Below are positions 53,635-60,917 of a stretch of 64,000 nucleotides of DNA, one piece after another. The position numbers and the translations under genes were made by a program. Numbering within the stretch: the first letter of the stretch is position 1; each line of letters opens with the position of its first letter. Source of the DNA: Desulfuromonadales bacterium. Its GTDB lineage: Bacteria; Desulfobacterota; Desulfuromonadia; Geobacterales; Pseudopelobacteraceae. The notes below the pieces were generated by a model, which saw only the letters and a list, made by a program, of their open reading frames with translations, was not told the DNA's origin and ran no database searches. The stretch covers positions 1 to 64,000 of the forward strand of contig DUZS01000012.1 of assembly GCA_013349405.1 (NCBI GenBank), in the 5' to 3' direction.

Positions 53635-55465
53635 GCAGGCCTCTGTATACGGTTTCCGCAGTTGTCCGGTTGAAGCCCGGTACGGTCATGATATCTTCCA
53701 CGGAGGCCTCCCTCAGGCGCTGGAGACTGGCGAAATGCCTTAATAGCGTTGTGCGGCGTTTCGGGCCAATTCCGGGAACGCTGTCAATTCCCGATGCAAT
53801 GCCTTCCCTGCTGCGCAGCTTCCGGTGATAGCCGATAGCGAAGCGGTGCGCCTCATTGCGGACAGCTGCCAGCAGCAGCAGCGGCTTTGAATTCTGGCGC
53901 AGCACGACCGGATTCTTTCTACCGGGCAGAAAGACCCGTTCAGCACTTTTTTCTGCCGTTTCTGCAGAAGTGTCATGGCTAACGCGGCTTTTGGCCAGCG
54001 ATACCAGATCAAAACTCCCTGACAGCCCAAGTTCGGCAAGTATCTCCTGCACGGCATGCAACTGGCCTACCCCGCCGTCAACAATGACAAGATCAGGCCC
54101 GCTCTCTTTGTCATACGTTTCGGCACGAAAGCGTCGCTGCATAATCTCCCGGAGCATGGCAAAATCATCCTGACCTTCAACGGTTTTGATGCGGTAATGG
54201 CGATAGCTGCTCCGGTCAGCCATGCCGCCGGTGAACACGGCGCAACTGCCCACCGAAAAACGGCCCTGAATGGTGGAAATATCATAGCACTCAATCCGCC
54301 TGGGAAGCCGGCTCAAATGGAGCAGCCGGGAGATTTCGGCCAGAACCGCTGCAGCGGTCGCCTGTTCGTCACCACGCTCCCGGTATGCAGAGGCGGCATT
54401 TTTGCCGGCAAGGGCAACCAGTTCCCGTTTGGTGCCGCGCTGCGGGAGGGTAAGCAGCACCTTGCTCCCCTTCAGTTCGCCGAGCAGCTCGGCCAGTGTT
54501 CCCCCTTCTTCAATGGCACGCGGGAGAAGTATCTCTTCAGGAATAAAAACCGTGCCGGTGTAATACTGCAGCAGAAATGCCGAGATGGCGGCGGCATCGT
54601 CCAGTTCCCAGGAAAAGGAGAGCTGATGGGTGCCGGAGAGGACTCCGGCACGAATAAAGAGCAGCGCAATTTCAATGCTGCTCTCATTTCGATAGAAGCC
54701 GACGACATCACTGTCGCCGCCGCGCAGTACGACTTTCTGCTTCTCGACGGTCACTTCAATTGACCGGAGCAGATTGCGCCAGCGGGCGGCCTCTTCATAG
54801 AGCATATGCTCTGAGGCATCGTTCATGCGCCGCTTGAATTGTGCAACAAGCAGCCGACCTTTCCCCTCAAGAAAAAGCATCGCGCCCTCGACCAGAGCAG
54901 CATACGCCTCCCGCGTAATCAAGTGATGGCAGGGCGCGCTGCACTGGCCGATCTGGTGGTAGAGGCAGGGGCGCTTGCGGGACATGCAGGCAGCGAGCGG
55001 GTAGTGACGGAGGGGAAACATCCGGATCATCTGGCGAAGGACATCCCGTGCGGCAGAACCGGAGGAATAGGGGCCGAAATAACGAGCCCCGTCATGAGGG
55101 CGCTTACGAACGACCGTAAAACGTGCAAACTCCTCCTGCGGATCAATGCGCAGAGAAAAATAGGTTTTGTCGTCTTTGAGATTGAGGTTGTAGCGGGGGT
55201 GGTGCTGCTTGATAAGCGTGTTTTCAAGGAGCAACGCCTCTTTTTCCGTGTCTGTCAGCACAACCTCAATATCGACAACCTTGGCCATCAGAAATTTGAT
55301 TTGATAGCGCGCATCGCCAGCCTGTTTAAAATAAGAGCGCACCCGCTGCCGGAGATTGCGAGCCTTGCCGACATAGATTATTTCACCGGAGGCATCCCGC
55401 ATCAGGTAGACGCCGGGAGAGGACGGAAATTGCTGAACCTTGTTTTCGAGAGTCATGGAGGACAT
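53624..55465 (-). CDS. uvrC: Excinuclease ABC subunit C
   Basis: The 613-residue product has all UvrC parts: a GIY-YIG nuclease (PGVYLMRDASGEIIYVGKARNLRQRV, residues 16-41), a UvrB-binding region near 205, an RNase H-like nuclease domain (ECYDISTIQG, VIVDGGVGQL) and a helix-hairpin-helix end (GIGPKRRTTLLRHF). It makes the two cuts in nucleotide excision repair. GGAGG lies 12 bases before the ATG; an alternative ATG is three codons in. It is the first gene of a uvrC-miaA pair. Confidence 0.95.
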   Translation of the reverse strand: MSSMTLENKVQQFPSSPGVYLMRDASGEIIYVGKARNLRQRVRSYFKQAGDARYQIKFLMAKVVDIEVVLTDTEKEALLLENTLIKQHHPRYNLNLKDDKTYFSLRIDPQEEFARFTVVRKRPHDGARYFGPYSSGSAARDVLRQMIRMFPLRHYPLAACMSRKRPCLYHQIGQCSAPCHHLITREAYAALVEGAMLFLEGKGRLLVAQFKRRMNDASEHMLYEEAARWRNLLRSIEVTVEKQKVVLRGGDSDVVGFYRNESSIEIALLFIRAGVLSGTHQLSFSWELDDAAAISAFLLQYYTGTVFIPEEILLPRAIEEGGTLAELLGELKGSKVLLTLPQRGTKRELVALAGKNAASAYRERGDEQATAAAVLAEISRLLHLSRLPRRIECYDISTIQGRFSVGSCAVFTGGMADRSSYRHYRIKTVEGQDDFAMLREIMQRRFRAETYDKESGPDLVIVDGGVGQLHAVQEILAELGLSGSFDLVSLAKSRVSHDTSAETAEKSAERVFLPGRKNPVVLRQNSKPLLLLAAVRNEAHRFAIGYHRKLRSREGIASGIDSVPGIGPKRRTTLLRHFASLQRLREASVEDIMTVPGFNRTTAETVYRGLHDE

Positions 55466-55717
55466 TCTACCTGTTTGCCTCCGGAATGTGAAGAGGCATC
55501 CTTTACGCAGGATCTGCCCTTTTATAGATTTGCGCGAGAAAAGGAATGAGAGGCGCGGTAGAGGCTCAGGTAACCCGATTAAAAAGGAGTGCCAGCTACC
55601 GTTATTGGCACAGCGGCCTTAACCGGCGCAACCACGACAAACTGATGGCAGAAAAGGTCAGCTTATAGGTGCCGGCTGCCGGCGTCTGGGTGCCGGGGAC
55701 AACGGTCGTTGGTGTGG

Positions 55718-55930
55718 TCAGTTTATGTCGCCTCTGCGAATGCCGCAGGCACCACCGCCGGCAATTGTTGCGGTAGTTGCTGGCTTGGCTACATACCCTG
55801 TACTGCTGTTGCCGCCGCTGACGAAGCGTCCGGCGTTGCTGGTTAAATTGGGGCTGTTCATGGTGGTTGCCAGCGCCGTCGTTGCACACACAAGTACGGC
55901 AGCGAGTGCTGAGATAATCTGCTGTTTCAT
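55718..55930 (-). CDS. Short secreted protein, possibly frameshifted
   Basis: The 70-residue frame begins with a clear signal peptide (MKQQIISALAAVLVCATTALA). A Ser/Thr/Asn/Gly-rich stretch follows (TSNAGRFVSGGNSSTGYVAKPATTATIAGGG), then a stop. Just past it, in another frame, sequence in the same style continues (TTPTTVVPGTQTPAAGTYKLTFSAISL, to about 55602). This suggests a longer protein broken by a frameshift near 55720-55750. No family is recognised. Confidence 0.45.
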   Translation of the reverse strand: MKQQIISALAAVLVCATTALATTMNSPNLTSNAGRFVSGGNSSTGYVAKPATTATIAGGGACGIRRGDIN

Positions 55931-55990
55931 AACCGGTTCCTCCGGTACTATTTATATGCTTGCTATATAAGACACTTTTTCATATCATAA

Positions 55991-56007
55991 AATCAGATTA
56001 TCTGATT
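55991..56007. promoter_or_regulatory. Perfect palindrome before the Phd/VapC pair
   Basis: AATCAGAT-T-ATCTGATT is a perfect 17-base palindrome ending three bases before the GGGAGG ribosome site of the antitoxin. It is the expected place for antitoxin autoregulation. Confidence 0.65.
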
Positions 56008-56020
56008 CTGGGAGGTACTC

Positions 56021-56284
56021 ATGCAGACAATTACCGCAACCGATCTTTCCCGCAATTTTCGCGTCATGCTCAATCGAGTCGAATTCCAGCACGAAGAGTT
56101 GTTAATCGTTCGCAATAATTTCCCTGTCGCCCGGCTTATTCCCGGCCCTGCAACCATGACTGCCGCTGAAGCATTTGGCGACCTCTATCGTACTCTGCCT
56201 GCGGATGCGGGTAAAACCTGGCTTACCGACAGTCGCCTTGACGATAACTGTGACAGCGAGGTGCGTGATCCATGGGTTTCCTGA
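56021..56284 (+). CDS. Phd/YefM-type antitoxin
   Basis: The 87-residue product opens MQTITATDLSRNFRVMLNRVEFQHEELLIVRNNFPVARLIP, a Phd/YefM DNA-binding fold. The C-terminal half would wrap the toxin. It overlaps the PIN toxin gene by 13 bases. A perfect palindrome lies in its promoter. Confidence 0.85.
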   Translation: MQTITATDLSRNFRVMLNRVEFQHEELLIVRNNFPVARLIPGPATMTAAEAFGDLYRTLPADAGKTWLTDSRLDDNCDSEVRDPWVS

Positions 56285-56676
56285 TTGATACCTGTATCTG
56301 GATTGATGTCGAGCAGGGAAACCTTGCCCCTGCTGATATTGTTGCCGTCACCGGAGTAGAGCCGGTCTATCTCTCTCCGGTCACCATCGCCGAGCTGAAA
56401 TTCGGTGCCGAATGTGCGGCAACACCGGCGATCCGCCAGCAACGCCTGGCTTCGCTTGCCAGAATACGGGTTAAACCGGTTCTGCGGATTGATGAAACCA
56501 CCGGAGAAATCTTTGGTTCGCTTGCCGCTCAATTGAAAGCCGGTGGAAAGAATCCGCGGCCCCGCATACAGGATCTCTGGCTTGCCAGTCAGGCGGTTCA
56601 GCATGGTTTTTCGCTCCTTACCCGCAATGTAAAAGATTTTGCTGACATTCCGGGGTTAGTTGTAGTGACGGTGTAA
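56272..56676 (+). CDS. vapC: VapC-type PIN-domain ribonuclease toxin
   Basis: The 134-residue product has a PIN domain: MGFLIDTCIWIDVEQG (Asp6), VTIAELKFGAE (Glu41) and RIQDLWLASQAVQHGFSLLTRN (Asp near 101, then the closing TRN-KDF-IPGL). All acidic residues of the active site are present. VapC toxins cut tRNA or rRNA. It pairs with the Phd-type antitoxin upstream. The start overlaps the antitoxin, and MGFLID is the natural PIN start. Confidence 0.9.
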   Translation: MGFLIDTCIWIDVEQGNLAPADIVAVTGVEPVYLSPVTIAELKFGAECAATPAIRQQRLASLARIRVKPVLRIDETTGEIFGSLAAQLKAGGKNPRPRIQDLWLASQAVQHGFSLLTRNVKDFADIPGLVVVTV

Positions 56677-56754
56677 TTCTTCAAATGCTGTCAATCTTGT
56701 CATCATTCATCATCTGTGCTACCGTATTTTCACCAAAAGTGAGGAGGCGACATC

Positions 56755-56985
56755 ATGCCAACAGCACAAAAAAATCAACTTCAGCACCATTTGGTCGAGA
56801 CATTCTCTACCCTTACCTCTCCACAAAAACGTGAAGTTATTGATTTTGCGGAATTCGTCGCCAAGCGTGGCAGAGCAACAAAGCCAGTAAAGCGAGCCAC
56901 CGGTTCACTTGAGGCTCTTTTTGACATCGCGACTGATTGCAAGGACACTGATCTTTCCACCAGGCATGATGAATATCTAACCTAG
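56755..56985 (+). CDS. Orphan antitoxin-like protein
   Basis: The 76-residue product has LTSPQKREVIDFAEFVAKRGR, as in DUF2281/VapB-like antitoxins, and ends TDLSTRHDEYLT, which resembles the 'DLSxxHDxYL' tail of VapB proteins. GAGGAGG precedes the ATG. No toxin frame follows; the next 470 bases hold no convincing gene, so the toxin may have been lost. Confidence 0.65.
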   Translation: MPTAQKNQLQHHLVETFSTLTSPQKREVIDFAEFVAKRGRATKPVKRATGSLEALFDIATDCKDTDLSTRHDEYLT

Positions 56986-57459
56986 CGCCAGTTCTTGCAA
57001 CAGGGCCTTCTATACTCCCAGGCCAATATTCCCTGTAAGATTTCCGCCCAAGATATCTGGTTCAAGTGTCTTATGGCTCAATGTCTTTTTAGCCCCACGA
57101 TATTCTGCCCATTGCTCAGATTCTGCATTCTTAGCCATCACGAGGATGGGTGTAATAAAATATTCCCAAACTGATTGAGACAACTGCAAAAAACGTTACC
57201 GTTATGCCGAAAATTCGCACAATGGCATTGAAGATGCACCAATGGAGACGTTCATTATATCCGCGCATTAAATGCTAACGACGAAATTTTCAGGGTTTTT
57301 ATCATTTGGTATTTTTCTCAGATAACGGGCATGAAGTTGACCCGCCGTCTTTTGGGCGGATCTAACTTTCTGGTTGGAAATTCGCCTTTCTTGCCTTTGC
57401 CTTGCTGCTTTTTCTGTCTTTTTGAATGATTCTGTGGGGATATTTAGTAGCAGCATTTT
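56986..57459. other. Gene-poor stretch between the orphan antitoxin and a higA gene
   Basis: No frame here shows a recognisable domain. A minus-strand frame of 62 codons (57268-57456) starts three bases after the higA stop. It is charged (KKTEKAARQRQERRISNQKV) and unlike any family I know, so I do not call it a gene. The stretch may be decayed toxin or mobile-element DNA. Confidence 0.5.
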
Positions 57460-57741
57460 CTAGGCAAGTTCTACTTTCAAACGTTTTCCAAGTGCCAGAG
57501 CTGCCCTTTCGAGAGTCTGTAATGTTACGGAAACATTCCCAGGGTCGAGCAATCTGTCAAGTGCCGAGCGGCTTGTGTGCATTTTGTGTGCAAGTGCAGT
57601 TTTTGAGAGATTTGATTTCTGCATCTCCTGCTCAATTTGATACGCGACAACTCGCTTGATTGCTGTGGCCTCCACGTCAGCCAGCAAACCTTCCTCTTGC
57701 AGAAAATCGTCAAAGTTTGATCCCGAGTGAATGTTGTTCAT
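57460..57741 (-). CDS. higA: HigA-like XRE antitoxin
   Basis: The 93-residue product has a helix-turn-helix (MQKSNLSKTALAHKMHTSRSALDRLLDPGNVSVTLQTLERAALALGK, about residues 40-87). It belongs with the upstream Gp49-type toxin: its ATG overlaps the toxin's stop (ATGA). The start at 57741 follows a GGAGG site. The order toxin-antitoxin is typical of higBA. Confidence 0.85.
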   Translation of the reverse strand: MNNIHSGSNFDDFLQEEGLLADVEATAIKRVVAYQIEQEMQKSNLSKTALAHKMHTSRSALDRLLDPGNVSVTLQTLERAALALGKRLKVELA

Positions 57742-58094
57742 TGTTTGTTCCTCCAATAGTTACCGAGTCTTACTGTTGCCGTTTTGAGTTCGTTTAGTGG
57801 TGTCTTATTTGATTTCTTGATGAATCCATGAAGCAGAATCATCTGGCTTCCATCGACGGTGAATAAAACCCGCGCTATGCCGTCCGGCAATGATGAGCGG
57901 ACTTCCCACAGGTTCTTGTCCATTTTTCTGATAAGCGGCATTCCCAAAGGCCAGCCAAGTTGAGCTGTTTTGATGTCTTCACCAATAATTCGCTTATCGT
58001 CTCGGGGAAGTCCTTTCAGCCAGTCACGTACCGGCTCATTTCCGGCATCGGTACGATAAAAGTTCACAGTAAGGATGAAATTGGTCTGTTCCAC
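57738..58094 (-). CDS. higB: HigB/Gp49-type RelE-fold toxin
   Basis: The 118-residue product (GTG start) has the phage Gp49-like/DUF891 pattern: EPVRDWLKGLPRDDKRIIGEDIKTAQ, LWEVRSSLPDGIARVLFTVDGSQMILLHGFIKKSNKTP. The run 'LHGFIKKSxKTP' is the hallmark. Such toxins cut mRNA on the ribosome. It is coupled to the antitoxin downstream by a four-base overlap. Confidence 0.88.
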   Translation of the reverse strand: MEQTNFILTVNFYRTDAGNEPVRDWLKGLPRDDKRIIGEDIKTAQLGWPLGMPLIRKMDKNLWEVRSSLPDGIARVLFTVDGSQMILLHGFIKKSNKTPLNELKTATVRLGNYWRNKQ

Positions 58095-58131
58095 GTCAAC
58101 AGTGTACCATAATTGGTGCAGCCTTCAACAA

Positions 58132-58162
58132 AATAATGGCCGGGGCTTGCCCGGCCATTATT
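58132..58162. terminator. Strong inverted repeat upstream of higB
   Basis: AATAATGGCCGG (58132-58143) pairs with CCGGCCATTATT (58151-58162), a 12-bp perfect stem. A second small stem (AGGGA-GAATG-TCCCT, 58166-58180, then CTTTT) follows at once. Together they look like a terminator block between the two TA pairs. Confidence 0.6.
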
Positions 58163-58191
58163 AATAGGGAGAATGTCCCTCTTTTCGCCGT

Positions 58192-58243
58192 GAGGCAGAG
58201 GAAACGCCAGTCGCCTACGGGCTCCTTCTGTTTCCTCTGCCTC
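58192..58243. repeat. Perfect 14-bp inverted repeat with 24-base loop
   Basis: GAGGCAGAGGAAAC (58192-58205) is exactly complementary to GTTTCCTCTGCCTC (58230-58243). The loop (GCCAGTCGCC-TACGGGCTCC-TTCT) is GC-rich. No T-run follows. It could be an RNA stem or a small non-autonomous mobile repeat. Confidence 0.65.
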
Positions 58244-58336
58244 TCTAAAACCCTCAACTTGCTACTCTCAAGTGAGGTAATAAATCGGGAATTATAATAC
58301 CACATTAAGCGCAGTTTAAAAAGGTCCACTTCGGGC

Positions 58337-58368
58337 GAATCTAAACTTTCATTAAAAAGTTTAGATTC
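58337..58368. repeat. AT-rich perfect inverted repeat after higA2
   Basis: GAATCTAAACTTT (58337-58349) pairs with AAAGTTTAGATTC (58356-58368), 13 bp with a six-base loop. It lies 32 bases after the higA2 stop and may end that transcript. Apart from this and the other stems, the 306 bases between the two TA pairs hold no gene. Confidence 0.6.
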
Positions 58369-58400
58369 ATCCAGACGGTATCAATGCAGAGATGATTCGT

Positions 58401-58715
58401 TCAAATCAAGGCCTGAATTCCCTTACGATCAAGAATATTCAATAATTTTTGTGAAGGGCCGCCGGGGTGTTTTTCACCAATCTCCCATTTCTGAATCGTG
58501 GACAAGCTCGTGTTCAGTATAGACGCCATGACCGCCTGGCTAATTCGGTACCGTTCCCGTAGTGATTTTATCTGTTCGGATGAATAATCGGGAACCGGTG
58601 GAACACATAGAGTGTCGTAACGCTCCATTGATTGTTTACTAACAATGCCAAGACGGCAAAGGTCGGACGCAGTTTCATGTACAGCGTCAAGGATGCTACT
58701 GGTTTGCTTCCTCAT
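58401..58715 (-). CDS. HigA2-like antitoxin with C-terminal helix-turn-helix
   Basis: The 104-residue product has its helix-turn-helix in the second half (LRERYRISQAVMASILNTSLSTIQKWEIGEKHPGGPSQKLLNIL, about residues 52-95), with VPDYSSEQI before it. This is the HigA-2/YgjM-like layout. A GGAGGTAAACG site precedes the ATG, and the gene overlaps the toxin upstream by 20 bases. It probably binds the operator at 59104. Confidence 0.87.
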   Translation of the reverse strand: MRKQTSSILDAVHETASDLCRLGIVSKQSMERYDTLCVPPVPDYSSEQIKSLRERYRISQAVMASILNTSLSTIQKWEIGEKHPGGPSQKLLNILDRKGIQALI

Positions 58716-59076
58716 CGTTTACCTCCAGTAAGGCACCATCAATAACTGCTTGTCGGATCTGTTCTTCTTTCATGGAAAGAAGGTCGTCGGCAAGTAACTG
58801 AAGAGCCTCAAGTTCTTTTGTTGAAATATTCGCCCGTTCGTTTTTCTCAAATCCAAACACGAAAAACCATCGATTATTACGGTTGGTAGCCAACAATGTT
58901 CGAACGCTACCGCTTTTGCCTCTTCCCGGCAGTGCAATTCTTTTTTTGTAGACGCCACCACCGAGATCAGCGTCAACAAGTCCCATCACCATCTCTGCTA
59001 CTGCATGGCATAACAACTTATCGACCAATCCCGCCTTACGAGCCCAACGATCAAATTTTCGGGTTTTGATAATCAT
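58696..59076 (-). CDS. HigB2/RelE-family toxin (DUF1044 type)
   Basis: The 126-residue product has the RelE/HigB-2 pattern: FDRWARKAGLVDKLLCHAVAEMVMGLVDADLGGGVYKKRIALPGRGKSGSVRTLLATNRNNRWFFVFGFEKNERANISTKELEAL. The 'KRIAxxGxGKSGGxRT' and 'FVFGFxKNERxNI' segments are diagnostic. It would cleave mRNA at the ribosome. The ATG stands only seven bases after the -10 box, so the message may be leaderless. Confidence 0.88.
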   Translation of the reverse strand: MIIKTRKFDRWARKAGLVDKLLCHAVAEMVMGLVDADLGGGVYKKRIALPGRGKSGSVRTLLATNRNNRWFFVFGFEKNERANISTKELEALQLLADDLLSMKEEQIRQAVIDGALLEVNDEEANQ

Positions 59077-59082
59077 GTCGTC

Positions 59083-59114
59083 AATATAGCACTAAGTGAT
59101 ACCAAGTTCAACTT
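59083..59114 (-). promoter_or_regulatory. Promoter and operator of the second higBA pair
   Basis: On the minus strand TTGAAC (59106-59111), a 17-base spacer and TATATT (59083-59088) form a good promoter. A palindrome AAGTT-C-AACTT (59104-59114) covers the -35, and CACT-A-AGTG (59090-59098) lies in the spacer, giving sites for repression by the antitoxin. Confidence 0.65.
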
Positions 59115-59169
59115 AATGCTTGATTGAGTCAGCATCTTTCTCCCGACGTTACGCCGTAATCCCCAACAT

Positions 59170-59397
59170 TCATGCAATAAGGGGGGGCATTTGTAAAACT
59201 AGCAAAAAAACCTGGTCAGACTGCAATCGGTACCGGGAATGACCTATTGACTTCGTACCAGCCCAGCACGGCGATCTGCTGGGGGGGCTGCGAAGGAGGC
59301 TGACAGCTCCACCAGCCACTGCGCCATCCACATAGGCCTTGGTGGTGGCGTCCGTGGTCGCGGTGGGTACACCCACCAATGTAATCATGCGTTTCAC
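59170..59397 (-). pseudogene. Phage tail-fibre-like remnant
   Basis: The minus-strand frame begins MITLVGVPTATTDATTKAYVDGAVAGGA, the 'PTxxxDAxTKxYVD' motif found repeatedly in tail-fibre and adhesin proteins. After about 35 codons the sensible reading moves to another frame (QIAVLGWYEVNRSFPVPIAV, to 59216). A short frameshifted stub is all that remains. Between this and amtB (59398-59674) no gene is visible apart from the regulatory sites listed. Confidence 0.45.
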
Positions 59398-59519
59398 TCA
59401 AAATCGATATCCTCTCATAACAAGAACGATTATTTGTACTGATTTTGTACCAAATGGTTTCCAAACACTCGACAAGTTACATATTTCCGGAAAGGTTAAT
59501 TCGCCCATTAATAATGCAC

Positions 59520-59540
59520 GCTGCTTAAAATTAAGGCAGC
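59520..59540. promoter_or_regulatory. Inverted repeat upstream of amtB
   Basis: GCTGC-TTAA-AA-TTAA-GGCAGC forms a near-palindrome about 75 bases before the sigma-54 promoter, where an enhancer-binding activator would bind. It does not match the classical NtrC consensus, so its role is open. Confidence 0.35.
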
Positions 59541-59601
59541 AGCAAAAAGCGGCACCACTTTAATAATTAAATGATTTAAGTATGTTATGAGTGTATGAGG
59601 G

Positions 59602-59618
59602 GCGGCAAAGTTATTGCA
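59602..59618 (+). promoter_or_regulatory. Sigma-54 (-24/-12) promoter of amtB
   Basis: GCGGCAAAGTTATTGCA has GG at 59604-59605 and GC at 59616-59617, twelve bases apart as required. The -24 box is GGCA and the -12 box is TTGCA. An ammonium transporter is a classic nitrogen-controlled sigma-54 target. Confidence 0.65.
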
Positions 59619-59674
59619 TAAACGAGAAGTTTGCCCAATGACGGGCAGACAGATACCAACGGGGGTAGTTCTGT

Positions 59675-60895
59675 ATGGAAGCGATGTCAACGATGACAGG
59701 CCTCAAGAGTAGTGCTGATGTGTTGTTTCTTATGCTGGGCGCGGCGATGGTCTTTGCGATGCATGCAGGTTTTGCCTTCCTTGAAGTCGGCACCGTCCGA
59801 AAAAAGAACCAGGTGAACGCACTGGTAAAAATTCTCACCGACTGGGCGGTTTCGACCGTCGTCTATTTTGTCATCGGCTTTCCGATCGCCTACGGGATCT
59901 CGTTTTTAAAGCCGGCCGAAGAGTTGCTCGGAAAAACGCAAGGCTACGATCTCGTCCATTACTTCTTCCTGCTCTGCTTCGCCGCCTGTATTCCGGCCAT
60001 CATCTCCGGCGGCATTGCCGAACGGGCCAAGTTCTGGCCACAGGTAACCGCCGGCGCCATCTTTGCCGGGCTCACGTACCCGCTCTTTGAATCGCTGATC
60101 TGGGGACAGAACATGTCCCACGTACAATCTCTGTTCAAATCGATCGGCGGTGCCGAATTTCATGACTACGCCGGCTCTGTCGTCGTTCATTCAATCGGCG
60201 GCTGGATTGCACTCCCTGCGGTTTTGATCCTTGGACCACGCATGGGGCGCTATGTGCGCGGTAAGTCGCATCCGATTCTGGTCAGCAACATCCCCTTTCT
60301 GGCTCTTGGTTCTTGGATTCTCGCCGTCGGCTGGTTCGGCTTTAATGTCATGAGTGCCGGTAATCTGGAAAAGATCTCCGGCCTGGTTGCGGTGAACTCT
60401 CTGATGGCGATGGTTGGCGGTATCATTGCGGCGCTTGTCGCCGGCAGGAACGACCCCGGTTTCATTCACAACGGTGCTCTGGCCGGACTGATTGCAGTCT
60501 GTGCCGGCAGCGACATCATGCACCCGTTGGGAGCTCTTGCGGTCGGAGCGATCGCCTCGATAATTTTTGTCTATGGATTCCATTTTGAACAGGAAAAACT
60601 CAAGATCGATGATGTGTTGGGAGTATGGCCGTTACATGGCGTCATCGGCACCTGGGGGGGGATAGCTGCAGGTATATTCGGCCAGAAATTTCTCGGCGGG
60701 ATGGGTGGCGTCAGCTTTGTTTCACAACTTGGCGGGAGCGCTCTTGCCGTTGTATTCGCCCTGGCCAGCAGCTTTATCGTCTACGGAGCCCTGCATAAAG
60801 CCGTCGGCATTCGCCTTAACCAGGAGGATGAATATAACGGCGCCGATATCGCAATTCACAATATCGGAGCCTATCCGGAAGACAGTATTCGCTGA
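59675..60895 (+). CDS. amtB: Ammonium transporter
   Basis: The 406-residue product has about eleven membrane helices and Amt signatures: FLMLGAAMVFAMHAGFAFLEVGTVRKKN, DYAGSVVVHSIGG (the FDFAGGxVVH-type motif) and DDVLGVWPLHGVIGTWGGIAAGIFG. The twin pore histidines are those of VVHSIGG and PLHGVIG. The motif FFxGFSxxF is missing from the usual place, as in the 'Amt_2' branch. No glnK lies beside it in this window. A sigma-54 promoter lies about 60 bases upstream. Confidence 0.92.
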   Translation: MEAMSTMTGLKSSADVLFLMLGAAMVFAMHAGFAFLEVGTVRKKNQVNALVKILTDWAVSTVVYFVIGFPIAYGISFLKPAEELLGKTQGYDLVHYFFLLCFAACIPAIISGGIAERAKFWPQVTAGAIFAGLTYPLFESLIWGQNMSHVQSLFKSIGGAEFHDYAGSVVVHSIGGWIALPAVLILGPRMGRYVRGKSHPILVSNIPFLALGSWILAVGWFGFNVMSAGNLEKISGLVAVNSLMAMVGGIIAALVAGRNDPGFIHNGALAGLIAVCAGSDIMHPLGALAVGAIASIIFVYGFHFEQEKLKIDDVLGVWPLHGVIGTWGGIAAGIFGQKFLGGMGGVSFVSQLGGSALAVVFALASSFIVYGALHKAVGIRLNQEDEYNGADIAIHNIGAYPEDSIR

Positions 60896-60917
60896 TTGCG
60901 GTAATAATTGGGGGGAG

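Noticed and set aside
57268-57456. 62-codon charged frame after higA
   Set aside because: No domain and no clear ribosome site; it may be an accident of AT-rich non-coding DNA.
59581-59674. A GEMM-type (cyclic dinucleotide) riboswitch in the amtB leader
   Set aside because: The conserved core around GACGCAAAGC is missing; the sequence is better explained as a sigma-54 promoter and short leader.
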